Assembly (NCBI RefSeq): GCF_011303755.1
Contig: NZ_CP049885.1
Span: 3,008,001-3,072,000, forward strand
Source of the DNA: Acidovorax sp. HDW3
GTDB lineage: Bacteria > Pseudomonadota > Gammaproteobacteria > Burkholderiales > Burkholderiaceae_C
Length of the DNA stretch: 64,000 bases
Direction: 5' to 3'
The translations under genes and the position numbers were made by a program. Below are positions 55,761-64,000 of the stretch, piece by piece. Positions within the stretch are counted from its first letter, which is position 1. Every line of letters begins with the position of its first letter. The notes beneath the pieces are model-generated. The model saw only the letters and a program-made list of their open reading frames with translations. It did not search any database and was not told the origin of the DNA.

Positions 55761-56200
55761 AGGCTGCCGCCGCTGCTGCGCCGCGCTGGCCCGTCACCAT
55801 CGGCCAGGCCGCCGGGCTTGCCGGCGTGTCGGCGCGCATGGTGCGCCACTACGAGGGCCTGGGCCTGCTCGGCGGCGTGGCGCGCACCGGCAGCGGCTAC
55901 CGCCAGTACACCGAGGCCGAGGTGCACCAGCTGCGCTTCATCCGCCGCGCACGCGACCTGGGTTTTTCCATGGAAGAAATCGCCCAGCTCCTGGGCCTGT
56001 GGCAAGACAAGGCACGCGCCAGCAGCCAGGTCAAAAAAATCGCCCAGCAGCACATCGCCAGCCTGGCCGAGCGCATCGCCGCCCTGCAGGCCATGCAGCG
56101 CAGCCTGCAGGCGCTGGTGGGCTGCTGCCACGGCGACGAGCGGCCCGACTGCCCCATCCTGGACGACCTGGCGGGGCCGGCGGCCAGAAAATACTCCTAA
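55757..56200 (+). CDS. cueR: Cu(I)-responsive MerR-family regulator
   Basis: A 147-residue protein, start ATG 55757. The helix-turn-helix reads [25 protein letters not shown], the dimer helix follows, and the metal loop CHGDERPDC has two Cys eight residues apart as in CueR (Cys112/Cys120 there). It activates copA and copZ at the two dyads upstream. Confidence 0.92.
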   Translation: MKAAAAAAPRWPVTIGQAAGLAGVSARMVRHYEGLGLLGGVARTGSGYRQYTEAEVHQLRFIRRARDLGFSMEEIAQLLGLWQDKARASSQVKKIAQQHIASLAERIAALQAMQRSLQALVGCCHGDERPDCPILDDLAGPAARKYS

Positions 56201-56202
56201 TT

Positions 56203-56262
56203 TGATAGCTATTCACGCTGATGGATAGGGCGCTAGAGGCCAAAAATCCTCTGATTTTTTGG
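56203..56262. repeat. Interspersed repeat copy after cueR
   Basis: TTTGATAGCTATTCACGCTG then ATGGATAGGGCGCTAGAGGC and CAAAAA; the closest relative is the copy inside dadA. Confidence 0.7.
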
Positions 56263-56329
56263 CATCCACCCGCACCCGCGCGCCCCGTGGCAGACTCACG
56301 CGCTTGTTCCCCCACCCCCTGCACCCACC

Positions 56330-57940
56330 ATGCTCACCGGCGACCTGCGCAACAAAGTCGATCAAGTCTGGAACGCCTTCTGGTCCGGCGGCATTGCCAA
56401 CCCCATCGAAGTCATAGAGCAGATCACCTACCTGCTCTTTCTGCGCGCGCTCGACAGCGACCAAACGCGCGAAGACAACAAGGCCCTGCGCCTCAAAACC
56501 CAGCCCGTGCGCCTCATCCCCACGGGCGTGGACGCCCAAGGTCGCCCGCACGACGCCATGCGCTGGTCGCGCTTCAAGAACATGGCTCCGGCGGAAATGT
56601 TCGACGTGCTCAGCCAGCAAGTCTTCCCCTTTCTGCGCGGCCTGCAATGGAGCAACGGCCCGGCAGCCGACAGCGCCTTTGCGCGCCACATGCAGGGCGC
56701 ACGCTTCACCATCCCCACGCCGGCGCTGCTGGCCAAGGTGGTCGATCTGCTCGATGCCATCCCGCTCGACGAACGCGACACCAAGGGCGACCTGTACGAA
56801 TACATGCTCGGCAAAATCGCCGCCGCCGGGCACAACGGCCAGTTCCGCACCCCGCGCCACATCATTGATTTGATGGTCGCCCTCACCGCCCCCACACCGC
56901 AAGACACCATTTGCGACCCGGCCAGCGGCACCTGCGGATTTTTAGTCGCCGCCGGCGAATACCTGCGCCGCACCCACCCCGACATGCTGCGCGTGCCCGC
57001 GCAAAACCGGCACTTTCACAGCGGCATGTTCCACGGCTACGACTTCGACAACACCATGCTGCGCATCGGCAGCATGAACATGGTGCTGCACGGCGTGGAG
57101 CACCCCGCCATCGAATACCGCGACTCGCTCGCCGAAGGCGCGGCGGGCGACGCCGGGGCCTACAGCCTCATCCTGGCCAACCCGCCCTTTGCCGGCAGCC
57201 TGGACTACGAAAACGTGGCCAAGGATTTGCAGCAAACCGTCAAGACCAAAAAGACCGAGCTGCTGTTTCTGGCCCTGTTCCTGCGCCTCTTGAAAACCGG
57301 TGGCCGCGCCGCCGTCATCGTGCCCGACGGCGTGCTGTTCGGCAGCAGCAAAGCGCACAAGGAACTGCGCCGCAAGCTGGTGGAAGAACAAAAATTGGAC
57401 GCCGTCATCAGCCTGCCCGGCGGCGTGTTCAAGCCCTACGCGGGCGTGTCCACCGCCATCTTGCTGTTCACCAAAACCATGAGCGGCGGCACGGACAAGG
57501 TGTGGTTCTACGACTGCCTAGCCGACGGCTGGAGCCTGGACGACAAGCGCCAGCCGCTGCTGGATGCGCAGCTTTTAGGGCTGCAGCCCTTGCTGGACAA
57601 GCGCGAGCAGCTATCAGAAACAGAGCACGCCAAAAACAACCTGCCCGACCTGCTGACCCGCTGGCGCACCCTGCACCCCAGCGGCCCCCAGGCCGTTCGG
57701 GCTGAGCCTGTCGAAGCCGGGGCCTCCCCCGAACTCAGCCGCCCCCGCACCGCGCAAAGCTTTTGCGTGCCCAAGGCCGAGATCGAGGCCAACGGCTACG
57801 ACCTGAGCATCAACCGCTACAAGGAAGTGGTGCACGCGCAGGTACAGCACCGCGCGCCGGGGGAGATATTGGCCGAGCTGCGGGCGCTGGAAGGCGAGAT
57901 TGCGCGGGGGATGGGGGTGTTGGAGGGGATGTTGAAGTGA
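56330..57940 (+). CDS. hsdM: Type I restriction-modification methyltransferase subunit HsdM
   Basis: A 536-residue N6-adenine methyltransferase. The N-terminal helical domain HsdM_N (about 1-140) is followed by SAM-binding DPASGTCGFLVAAGEYL near 196 and the catalytic NPPF in LILANPPFAG near 283. Residues about 456-470 (AVRAEPVEAGASPELS) are encoded by a REP-like element inserted in frame. hsdS overlaps its stop. It modifies the recognition site together with HsdS. Confidence 0.95.
   Translation: MLTGDLRNKVDQVWNAFWSGGIANPIEVIEQITYLLFLRALDSDQTREDNKALRLKTQPVRLIPTGVDAQGRPHDAMRWSRFKNMAPAEMFDVLSQQVFPFLRGLQWSNGPAADSAFARHMQGARFTIPTPALLAKVVDLLDAIPLDERDTKGDLYEYMLGKIAAAGHNGQFRTPRHIIDLMVALTAPTPQDTICDPASGTCGFLVAAGEYLRRTHPDMLRVPAQNRHFHSGMFHGYDFDNTMLRIGSMNMVLHGVEHPAIEYRDSLAEGAAGDAGAYSLILANPPFAGSLDYENVAKDLQQTVKTKKTELLFLALFLRLLKTGGRAAVIVPDGVLFGSSKAHKELRRKLVEEQKLDAVISLPGGVFKPYAGVSTAILLFTKTMSGGTDKVWFYDCLADGWSLDDKRQPLLDAQLLGLQPLLDKREQLSETEHAKNNLPDLLTRWRTLHPSGPQAVRAEPVEAGASPELSRPRTAQSFCVPKAEIEANGYDLSINRYKEVVHAQVQHRAPGEILAELRALEGEIARGMGVLEGMLK
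57695..57734. repeat. REP-like element in frame inside hsdM
   Basis: GTTCGGGCTGAGCCTGTCGA followed by AGCC at 57695-57718, with its terminal CCCGAAC at 57728-57734 pairing with the initial GTTCGGG. This word is a common dispersed element in many bacterial genomes. It adds about 13 codons without a stop. Confidence 0.8.
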
Positions 57941-59139
57941 GTTTCAAAACCTCTTCACTTGCCTCGCTGTCGTCACTGATAACGAAAGGCACCACACCCA
58001 CTACTTTGGGATATGCCCATTCGGACTCCGGCATTCCCTTTCTGCGGGTTCAAAACATCTTCAGCGGGCAAGTCAACTTCAAAGAAGACACTCTCTTTAT
58101 CGACTCGAATACTCACACCGTACTGAAGCGTTCGCAAATTCAAGGTGGTGATGTTCTGGTCACCATCGCAGGGACCATTGGAAGAACAGGCGTTGTTCCT
58201 CACGACGCGCCGGAGATGAACTGCAACCAGGCCGTTGCCATCGTTCGCCCAACACAAGAAATTGAACGCAGCTACTTGCGCCACTGGCTTGAGAGTCAAG
58301 AGGCACGCAGCCAGATGCTCGGCTCAACAGTCACAGGCACGATTTCCAATCTCAGCCTGTCGCAGTTGGGCGAACTTCGGGTTCCTTTGCCCCCACTGGA
58401 AGAACAACGCCGCATCGCCGCCATCCTCGACCAGGCCGAAACCCTGCGCACCCAACGCCGCGCCGCCCTGGCCCTGCTCGACAGCCTCACCCAGTCCCTG
58501 TTTCTCGATATGTTTGGGGACCCGGTGACCAACGACCGGGGTTGGCCCGACAACTTGACGTTGGGGAAAGCCGCGGACATCACCTCCGGCGTGACCAAAG
58601 GCCGCAAACTCGACGGCAAAGCGACGAGAGAAGTGCCTTATCTCGCCGTGGCCAATGTTCAAGACAAAGCACTACGGCTTGAAGGACTCAAATCCATTGA
58701 GGCAACGGAAAACGAGATCGCTCGCTATCAGCTAAAAAAAGACGATCTGCTGTTAACCGAAGGTGGCGACCCCGACAAACTGGGCCGTGGCACGCTTTGG
58801 AAAGAAGAGTTGCCCGAGTGCATCCACCAGAACCACATTTTCCGTGTGCGTCTTACACACACGGCGCTACACCCGCTGTTTCTCAATTGGCTGGTCGGTA
58901 GCACGCGAGGCAAAAATTACTTCTTGCGTTCAGCAAAGCAAACCACTGGCATTGCGTCGATCAATATGACGCAATTGCGGAGCTTTCCGCTGTTGGTTCC
59001 CCCCCTCCCCCTCCAACAAACCTTCGCCACCCGCATCGCCACCATCGAAGCCCTCAAAACCACCCACCGCCGCGCCCTGGCCGCGCAGGGTGCGCTGTTT
59101 GCCTCGCTGCAGCAGCGGGCGTTTGCGGGGCAGCTTTAA
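57937..59139 (+). CDS. hsdS: Type I restriction-modification specificity subunit HsdS
   Basis: A 400-residue protein, start GTG 57937 overlapping the hsdM stop (GTGA). It has two target-recognition domains (about 1-150 and 200-350), each followed by a helical spacer: LPPLEEQRRIAAILDQAETLRTQRRAAL in the middle and LPLQQTFATRIATIEAL at the end. Base composition is lower in GC than in the neighbours, as usual for fast-changing hsdS genes. It sets the DNA target of the complex. Confidence 0.93.
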   Translation: MSFKTSSLASLSSLITKGTTPTTLGYAHSDSGIPFLRVQNIFSGQVNFKEDTLFIDSNTHTVLKRSQIQGGDVLVTIAGTIGRTGVVPHDAPEMNCNQAVAIVRPTQEIERSYLRHWLESQEARSQMLGSTVTGTISNLSLSQLGELRVPLPPLEEQRRIAAILDQAETLRTQRRAALALLDSLTQSLFLDMFGDPVTNDRGWPDNLTLGKAADITSGVTKGRKLDGKATREVPYLAVANVQDKALRLEGLKSIEATENEIARYQLKKDDLLLTEGGDPDKLGRGTLWKEELPECIHQNHIFRVRLTHTALHPLFLNWLVGSTRGKNYFLRSAKQTTGIASINMTQLRSFPLLVPPLPLQQTFATRIATIEALKTTHRRALAAQGALFASLQQRAFAGQL

Positions 59140-59161
59140 CCCTGCACACGGTTGCCACACC

Positions 59162-60799
59162 ATGCCCACCTCCGTCGCCCAACTTCAACAATGGCTACAG
59201 GAACCCGAAGGCCAGTGCCTGGAGTTCAAAGAGGCCAAGCAGCGCTACGACTTTGAAAAGCTGCTCAAGTACTGCGTGGCCCTGGCCAACGAGGGCGGCG
59301 GCACCATGGTGCTGGGCGTGACGGACAAGCGGCCCCGACGCATTGTGGGCACCCAGGCGTTTGACGACCCGGGCCGCACCGAGGCGGGCCTGCACCAGCG
59401 GCTGGGGCACCGCATTCCGGTAGAGGAGCTGTTGCTGCCCGAAGGGCGCGTGGTGATCGTTCACGTTCCGCCACGCCTGCCGGGCACGGCGTGGGAGATT
59501 GATGGCCGCTACTTCAAGCGTGCGGGTGACGACCTGGCAGCCCTGAGCGGCCAGGAGCTGCGGGACATGTTTGCCGAAACAGGCCCCGATTTTTCAGCCC
59601 AGCCCTGCCCCGGCGCCACGCTGGCCGACCTGGAGCCAGCGTCCATCGCGCTGTTCCGCGATCGCTGGGCCCAAAAAAGCGGCGATCCACGCAAGCGCGA
59701 ACTAAACGACCTGCAAACCCTGCGCGATGCCGAGCTGCTGGTGGAGGGCGACCAGGTGAGCTATGCGGCGCTGATTCTGTTTGCCTCCCGAGCGGGCCTG
59801 ACGCGCTGGCTGGCGCAGGCCGAGCTGGTGTTTGAATACCGCTCGTCCGAAGCCGCCGGCCCCGCCGCCGACCGCGAGGAATACCGCGCCGGCTTCTTCG
59901 CCTGGCAAGACGCGCTGTGGAAAAAGATCAACCTGCGCAACGACCGGCAGAGCTGGCAGGACGACTTCTTCCGCATGGATCTGCCCACCTTTGACGAGGT
60001 GCCGGTGCGCGAGGCCATCCTGAACGCGGTGGCCCACCGCGACTACCGTCTGGGCGGCTCCATCTTTGTGCGCCAGTTTGCCAAGCGGCTGGAGGTGGTG
60101 AGCCCCGGCGGCCTGCCACCGGGCATCACGCCCGAAAACATCATCGACCAGCAAAACCCGCGCAACCGCCGCCTGGCCGAAGCCCTGGCACGCTGCGGGT
60201 TGATTGAACGATCCGGCCAGGGCCTGAACCTGATGATGGAAAGCGCCGTGCGCCAGGGCAAGCCGCTGCCCAGCTTTGCCGGCACCGCCACGCACGAAGT
60301 GCGGCTGACGCTGGAGGGCGGGGTGCGCAACCCGGCGTTTGTACGCTTCATGGAGCGGCTGGGCGAGGAAACGCTGCGCACCTTTTCGACACTGGACTAT
60401 TTGGCGCTGGAGTGCCTGGAGCAGGGAAAACCGCTCAGCCCCGCATTGAAAGAGCGCCTGCCGGGCCTGATCGCCGTGGGTGCCATTGAGTCCATGGGCA
60501 GGGGCAGAGGCACCCGCTACATGCTCTCAGAAGCCTTGTATGCATCCCTGGGTGCCAAAGGCACTTACACCCGCCAACGTGGCCTGGATCGCGACACAAA
60601 CAAAGCCCTTTTGCTCCAGCATGTGATGAAACAGGGCGAACAGGGTGCCCCCATATCAGAACTGCAGCAGGTGCTGCCCATGCACTCTGCGAGCGCATTA
60701 CGGGGCCTTTTGCTGGAATTGCGGGCGGAAAACAAACTGGCGCTCAAAGGCGAGCGCCGTTGGGCTCGCTGGTATGCAATACCGCATAACAGTCTTTAG
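59162..60799 (+). CDS. AlbA_2 / divergent-AAA ATP-binding protein in the restriction locus
   Basis: A 545-residue protein, start ATG 59162. The N-terminal AlbA_2 (Schlafen-like, PF04326) domain reads LEFKEAKQRYDFEKLLKYCVALANEGGG and GYFKRAGDD-type sequence (DGRYFKRAGDD). The middle holds the GHKL-like ATP-binding part typical of RecG-like HATPase_c_4 proteins (REAILNAVAHRDYRLGGSIFVR, LIERSGQGLNLMM). The C-terminal third is winged-helix-like. It lies between hsdS and hsdR on the same strand, and such proteins recur in type I restriction loci. Role unknown; DNA sensing or regulation of the system is inferred. Confidence 0.85.
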   Translation: MPTSVAQLQQWLQEPEGQCLEFKEAKQRYDFEKLLKYCVALANEGGGTMVLGVTDKRPRRIVGTQAFDDPGRTEAGLHQRLGHRIPVEELLLPEGRVVIVHVPPRLPGTAWEIDGRYFKRAGDDLAALSGQELRDMFAETGPDFSAQPCPGATLADLEPASIALFRDRWAQKSGDPRKRELNDLQTLRDAELLVEGDQVSYAALILFASRAGLTRWLAQAELVFEYRSSEAAGPAADREEYRAGFFAWQDALWKKINLRNDRQSWQDDFFRMDLPTFDEVPVREAILNAVAHRDYRLGGSIFVRQFAKRLEVVSPGGLPPGITPENIIDQQNPRNRRLAEALARCGLIERSGQGLNLMMESAVRQGKPLPSFAGTATHEVRLTLEGGVRNPAFVRFMERLGEETLRTFSTLDYLALECLEQGKPLSPALKERLPGLIAVGAIESMGRGRGTRYMLSEALYASLGAKGTYTRQRGLDRDTNKALLLQHVMKQGEQGAPISELQQVLPMHSASALRGLLLELRAENKLALKGERRWARWYAIPHNSL

Positions 60800-60821
60800 C
60801 AGTGTGTTATACGGGAAAAAT

Positions 60822-60849
60822 ATTGTTTAAAAACAATGGCTTATATAAT
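60822..60849 (+). promoter_or_regulatory. AT-rich promoter region of hsdR with a palindrome
   Basis: ATTGTTTAAAAACAAT (60822-60837, 7-base arms) precedes TATAAT (60844-60849), a good -10 box in a short AT-rich island. hsdR therefore seems to have its own promoter, and the palindrome could bind a regulator. Confidence 0.5.
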
Positions 60850-60951
60850 TTTTTGAAGCAATGTTCTCTCTATAGAACTGCAGATAGCGGGTTAAATACA
60901 CCACCGCAATAGGCTCGATACCAGTAACCGGATGACAAAGAGGGAGTCCCC

Positions 60952-63900
60952 GTGAACAGCGTCCCATCGAACTTCGCCTTCCTGCAACCCGACTGGCCCG
61001 ACCTGCTGATGGAGGCCCGCCGCGCCGAGGCCGCTGCCCACGCCGACCCGCGCGCCGCCTGCTTTTACGCCCGCCGCACGCTGGAGCTGGCCGTGGCCTG
61101 GCTGTACCAGGCCGAAGGGGGCCGGGGCGGCAGCCTGCGTATGCCGTACAAGGCCGACCTGTCGGCGTTTTTGTTCGAGCCCAGTTTTCAGCAGCTGGTG
61201 GGCAGCGCGGTGCACGCCAAGATGGACGTGATCCGCCGCCTGGGCAACCAGGCCGTGCACCACACCCGCCCGGTGCCGCCGCAGGATGCGCTGGCCGCGC
61301 TGCGCGAGCTGTTCCATGTGGCCTTCTGGCTGGCGCAGCACTATGCGCGCCGCGTGGGTGACCGGCCTGCTGCCGCGCTGCAGTTTCGCGCCGATCTGCT
61401 GCCACCCGCAGCGGGCACAGCAGTGGCACAGGCGCAGGCCGCCAGCCGCGCCGCCCAGGCCGCAGCGCAAGAGGCATTGGCCCGGCAAGCCCAGGTCCTG
61501 GCCGAGCGCGATGCGCAGCTGCGCGAGGCCGCCGCCCGCAACGCCGCGCTGGACGCCAAGCTGGCCCAGTACCGCGCCGAGATCGCCGCCGCCAAGGCCG
61601 CCAACGCCGCCCAGCCCGCCCCGGCGCACGACTACGACGAAGCCGCCACGCGCGACCTGTTCATCGACCTGCTGCTCAAGGAAGCCGGCTGGCCGCTGGC
61701 CGACGCACGCGACCGCGAATACCCGGTGCACGGTATGCCCAACGGCACAGGCCAGGGCTTTGTGGACTATGTGCTGTGGAGTGGCGAAAAGCCCCTGGCC
61801 ATCGTGGAAGCCAAGCGCACGCGCCGCAGTGCCAAAGAGGGCGAGCAGCAAGCCCTTTTGTACGCCGACTGCCTGGAGCGCCAGACCGGCCACCGCCCGG
61901 TGCTCTACGGCAGCAACGGCTACGAGCATTGGCTGTGGGACGACACCACCAGCCCGCCGCGCGCGGTGCAGGGCTTTCACACGCGGGACGAGCTGGAGCT
62001 GATGGCCCAGCGCCGCAGCACGCGCCAGCCGCTGGCGCGCCTGCCCACCACGGGCCTTCCAATTGCGCCGGGCATTGTCGGGCGCCACTACCAGCAGCGC
62101 GCCATCCGCCGCGTGCTGGAAACCTTTGAGCGCGACCAGCAGCGCAAGGCGCTGGTGGTGATGGCCACCGGCGCTGGCAAGACGCGCACGGTGATTGCGC
62201 TGGTCGATGTGCTGATGCGCGCCGGCTGGGTCAAGCGCGTGCTGTTCCTGGCCGACCGCGTGGCGCTGGTGAACCAGGCCGTCAACGCCTTCAAGGCCCA
62301 CCTGCCCGACTGCGCGCCGGTGAACCTGGTGACCGAGCGCGCCACCGAGGGCCGGGTGTACGTCAGCACCTACCCGACGATGATGGGCCTGATCAACGAA
62401 GGCGCCGGCACGGGCCAGCGCCGCTTTGGCGTGGGGCATTTCGACCTGATCGTGGTGGACGAGGCGCACCGCTCCATCTACCAAAAATACCGCGCCATCT
62501 TCCACTACTTCGACGCCCTGCTGGTCGGCCTGACGGCCACGCCCAAGGACGAGATCGACCGCAACACCTACGGCCTGTTCGGCCTGGAAAGCGGCGTGCC
62601 CACCGATGCCTACGGGCTCGACGACGCCATTGCCGAGGGCTACCTGGCGCCGCCGCGCGCCGTCTCGGTGCCGCTCAAGTTCCAGCGCGAGGGCATTCGC
62701 TACGCCGATTTGAGCGAGGACGAAAAAGAGCAGTGGGACGCGCTGGACTGGGGAGACGACAACGGCGAAGGCGGCGAGGCGCCCGACGCCGTGGGCGCCG
62801 AGGCCGTGAACCAATGGCTGTTCAACCAGGACACCGTGGACAAGATGCTGGCCCTGCTGATGGCGCGCGGCCACAAGGTGGCGGGCGGCGACCGGCTGGG
62901 CAAGACCATCATCTTTGCGCGCAACCAGCAGCACGCCGAATTCATACAGCAGCGCTTTGACGCCAACTACCCCGCGTACCGGGGCCAGTTTGCGCGCACC
63001 ATCACCTTCCAGACCGAGTACGCGCAGTCGCTGATCGACGCCTTTGCGCAGAAGGACAGCGCGCCGCACATCGCCATTTCGGTGGACATGCTCGACACCG
63101 GCATCGACGTGCCCGAGGTGGTGAACCTGGTGTTCTTCAAGATCGTGCGCTCCAAGGCCAAGTTCTGGCAGATGCTCGGGCGTGGCACGCGGCTGTGCCC
63201 CGAGCTGTTCGGGCCGGGGCAGGACAAGAAAGACTTCTTCATCTTCGACTTCTGCCAGAACCTGGAATTTTTCAGCCAGAACCTGGAGGGCAGCGAGGGC
63301 GCGCTCGGGCAGCCGCTGTCGCAGCGCTTGTTCAATGCGCGGCTGGAGCTGATCGGCCTGCTGGACCAGCGCCTGAAAACGCAGGGCGTGGCCGAGGCGC
63401 CTGCGCCGGACTACCAGCTCACCGAATCCACCCTGCGCCAGGACATTGCCGCGCTGCTGCACGCCGTGGTGGCCGGCATGTCGCTTACCAACTTTGTCGT
63501 GCGCGCGCAGCGCCGCTGGGTCGAGGCCTGGGCCCAGGCCGACGCCTGGCAGCAGCCCACGCCCGAGCAGCTGGCCGAGGTGGCTGAGCACCTATCCGGC
63601 CTGCCCAGCAGCGTGCGCGACGACGACGAGGACGCCAAGCGCTTTGACGCCCTGCTGCTGGGCACGCAGCTGGCCCTGCTGCGCGCCGAGCCCGCGCTCT
63701 CGCGCCTGCAAAAGCGCGTGCAGCAGCTGGCAGCCGCCCTGCTGGCGCTGGCCAACGTGCCCAGCGTGCGCGAGCAGCTCGTGCTGATCGATGCCGTGGC
63801 CGGCGACGAGTGGTGGCAAGACGTGACCCTGCCCATGCTGGAGCAGGCGCGGCGCCGGCTGCGCGGCCTCATCAAGCTGATCGAAAAGCAAGGCCGCAAG

Positions 63901-64000
63901 CCGGTCTACACCGACTTTGAAGACGCGCTGGGCGAGGCCACCGAGGTCGATTTGCCCCTGGTGGCCGGCGCCGTGGACTTTGAGCGCTTTCGCGCCAAGG
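60952..64000 (+). CDS. hsdR: Type I restriction endonuclease subunit HsdR (partial)
   Basis: It starts at GTG 60952 behind AGGGAG and runs off the window end (over 1016 residues visible). The N-terminus (about 1-130) resembles DUF4145; then comes an Ala-rich coiled region (about 145-225). The nuclease domain has Asp272 in GFVDYV and Glu286/Lys288 in AIVEAK. The motor has Walker A MATGAGKTRT near 404 and DEAH near 503, helicase motif VI near 745 (QMLGRGTRL) and a C-terminal EcoEI_R_C-like part. It cuts and translocates DNA for the HsdM/HsdS complex. Confidence 0.93.
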   Translation, partial: MNSVPSNFAFLQPDWPDLLMEARRAEAAAHADPRAACFYARRTLELAVAWLYQAEGGRGGSLRMPYKADLSAFLFEPSFQQLVGSAVHAKMDVIRRLGNQAVHHTRPVPPQDALAALRELFHVAFWLAQHYARRVGDRPAAALQFRADLLPPAAGTAVAQAQAASRAAQAAAQEALARQAQVLAERDAQLREAAARNAALDAKLAQYRAEIAAAKAANAAQPAPAHDYDEAATRDLFIDLLLKEAGWPLADARDREYPVHGMPNGTGQGFVDYVLWSGEKPLAIVEAKRTRRSAKEGEQQALLYADCLERQTGHRPVLYGSNGYEHWLWDDTTSPPRAVQGFHTRDELELMAQRRSTRQPLARLPTTGLPIAPGIVGRHYQQRAIRRVLETFERDQQRKALVVMATGAGKTRTVIALVDVLMRAGWVKRVLFLADRVALVNQAVNAFKAHLPDCAPVNLVTERATEGRVYVSTYPTMMGLINEGAGTGQRRFGVGHFDLIVVDEAHRSIYQKYRAIFHYFDALLVGLTATPKDEIDRNTYGLFGLESGVPTDAYGLDDAIAEGYLAPPRAVSVPLKFQREGIRYADLSEDEKEQWDALDWGDDNGEGGEAPDAVGAEAVNQWLFNQDTVDKMLALLMARGHKVAGGDRLGKTIIFARNQQHAEFIQQRFDANYPAYRGQFARTITFQTEYAQSLIDAFAQKDSAPHIAISVDMLDTGIDVPEVVNLVFFKIVRSKAKFWQMLGRGTRLCPELFGPGQDKKDFFIFDFCQNLEFFSQNLEGSEGALGQPLSQRLFNARLELIGLLDQRLKTQGVAEAPAPDYQLTESTLRQDIAALLHAVVAGMSLTNFVVRAQRRWVEAWAQADAWQQPTPEQLAEVAEHLSGLPSSVRDDDEDAKRFDALLLGTQLALLRAEPALSRLQKRVQQLAAALLALANVPSVREQLVLIDAVAGDEWWQDVTLPMLEQARRRLRGLIKLIEKQGRKPVYTDFEDALGEATEVDLPLVAGAVDFERFRAK

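Noticed and set aside
60892-63591. 899-codon open frame on the minus strand
   Set aside because: It lies wholly opposite hsdR, which has clear nuclease and helicase motifs. Long antisense frames are expected at high GC; no family motif is visible.

Overview
High-GC betaproteobacterial chromosome, most like family Comamonadaceae (Acidovorax/Alicycliphilus/Comamonas-type). The case rests on gene content (minCDE, GTP-type pckG, a split class III ribonucleotide reductase, mnmG-rsmG-parA/parB, an exosortase H locus, ubiM) and on at least nine copies of a short interspersed repeat with core GCTGCTAGCGCTT, which I associate with this family. The species cannot be fixed from the sequence alone. I saw no rRNA, tRNA, CRISPR array or insertion sequence, and no gene-free stretch longer than about 300 bases.

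Left part (1-8.1 kb): an operon on the minus strand links a HipA-like kinase (yjjJ) to two tandem AAA-ATPase-like/PD-(D/E)XK proteins; the second is cut by the window edge. Next comes a glutamine amidotransferase, then an anaerobic ribonucleotide reductase operon under paired NrdR boxes. In that operon the glycyl-radical tail of NrdD is a separate 62-residue gene.

8-30 kb: a nitric-oxide circuit (hemerythrin protein with a sigma-54 promoter, NorR sites, norR); threonine ammonia-lyase; pckG; a cobalamin adenosyltransferase; a thioesterase; an orphan solute-binding protein; a succinate CoA-transferase; an NCS2 permease; ubiM; pssA; minCDE; a flavin reductase; an M14 peptidase; dadA with its divergent argP-like regulator; a universal stress protein; a phosphoesterase and an MFS exporter.

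30-49 kb: an envelope cluster (COG3014 lipoprotein, YcfL, LpoB, a CsgG/LpoB-like protein, a secreted hydrolase); a methyltransferase; then the chromosome partition region. parA and parB are about 8 kb apart. Between them lie a 1935-residue repetitive IPTL-CTERM surface protein, an RBBP9-like hydrolase, exosortase H and its membrane partner. One perfect and several near-perfect parS sites lie in and around rsmG-mnmG, so this is probably close to the replication origin.

49-64 kb: an SGNH hydrolase lipoprotein, an FMN reductase, a cysteine-cluster protein, a glutathione transferase, a chemoreceptor, a copper module (copA, copZ, cueR with two dyad operators) and a type I restriction-modification locus (hsdM, hsdS, an AlbA_2/ATPase gene, hsdR running off the end).

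The most interesting points are the exosortase H cassette between parA and parB, the split NrdD with a repeat at the break, repeats inserted in frame in dadA and hsdM, the mosaic tandem AAA/PD-(D/E)XK pair coupled to yjjJ, and the ATPase gene inside the type I restriction locus.
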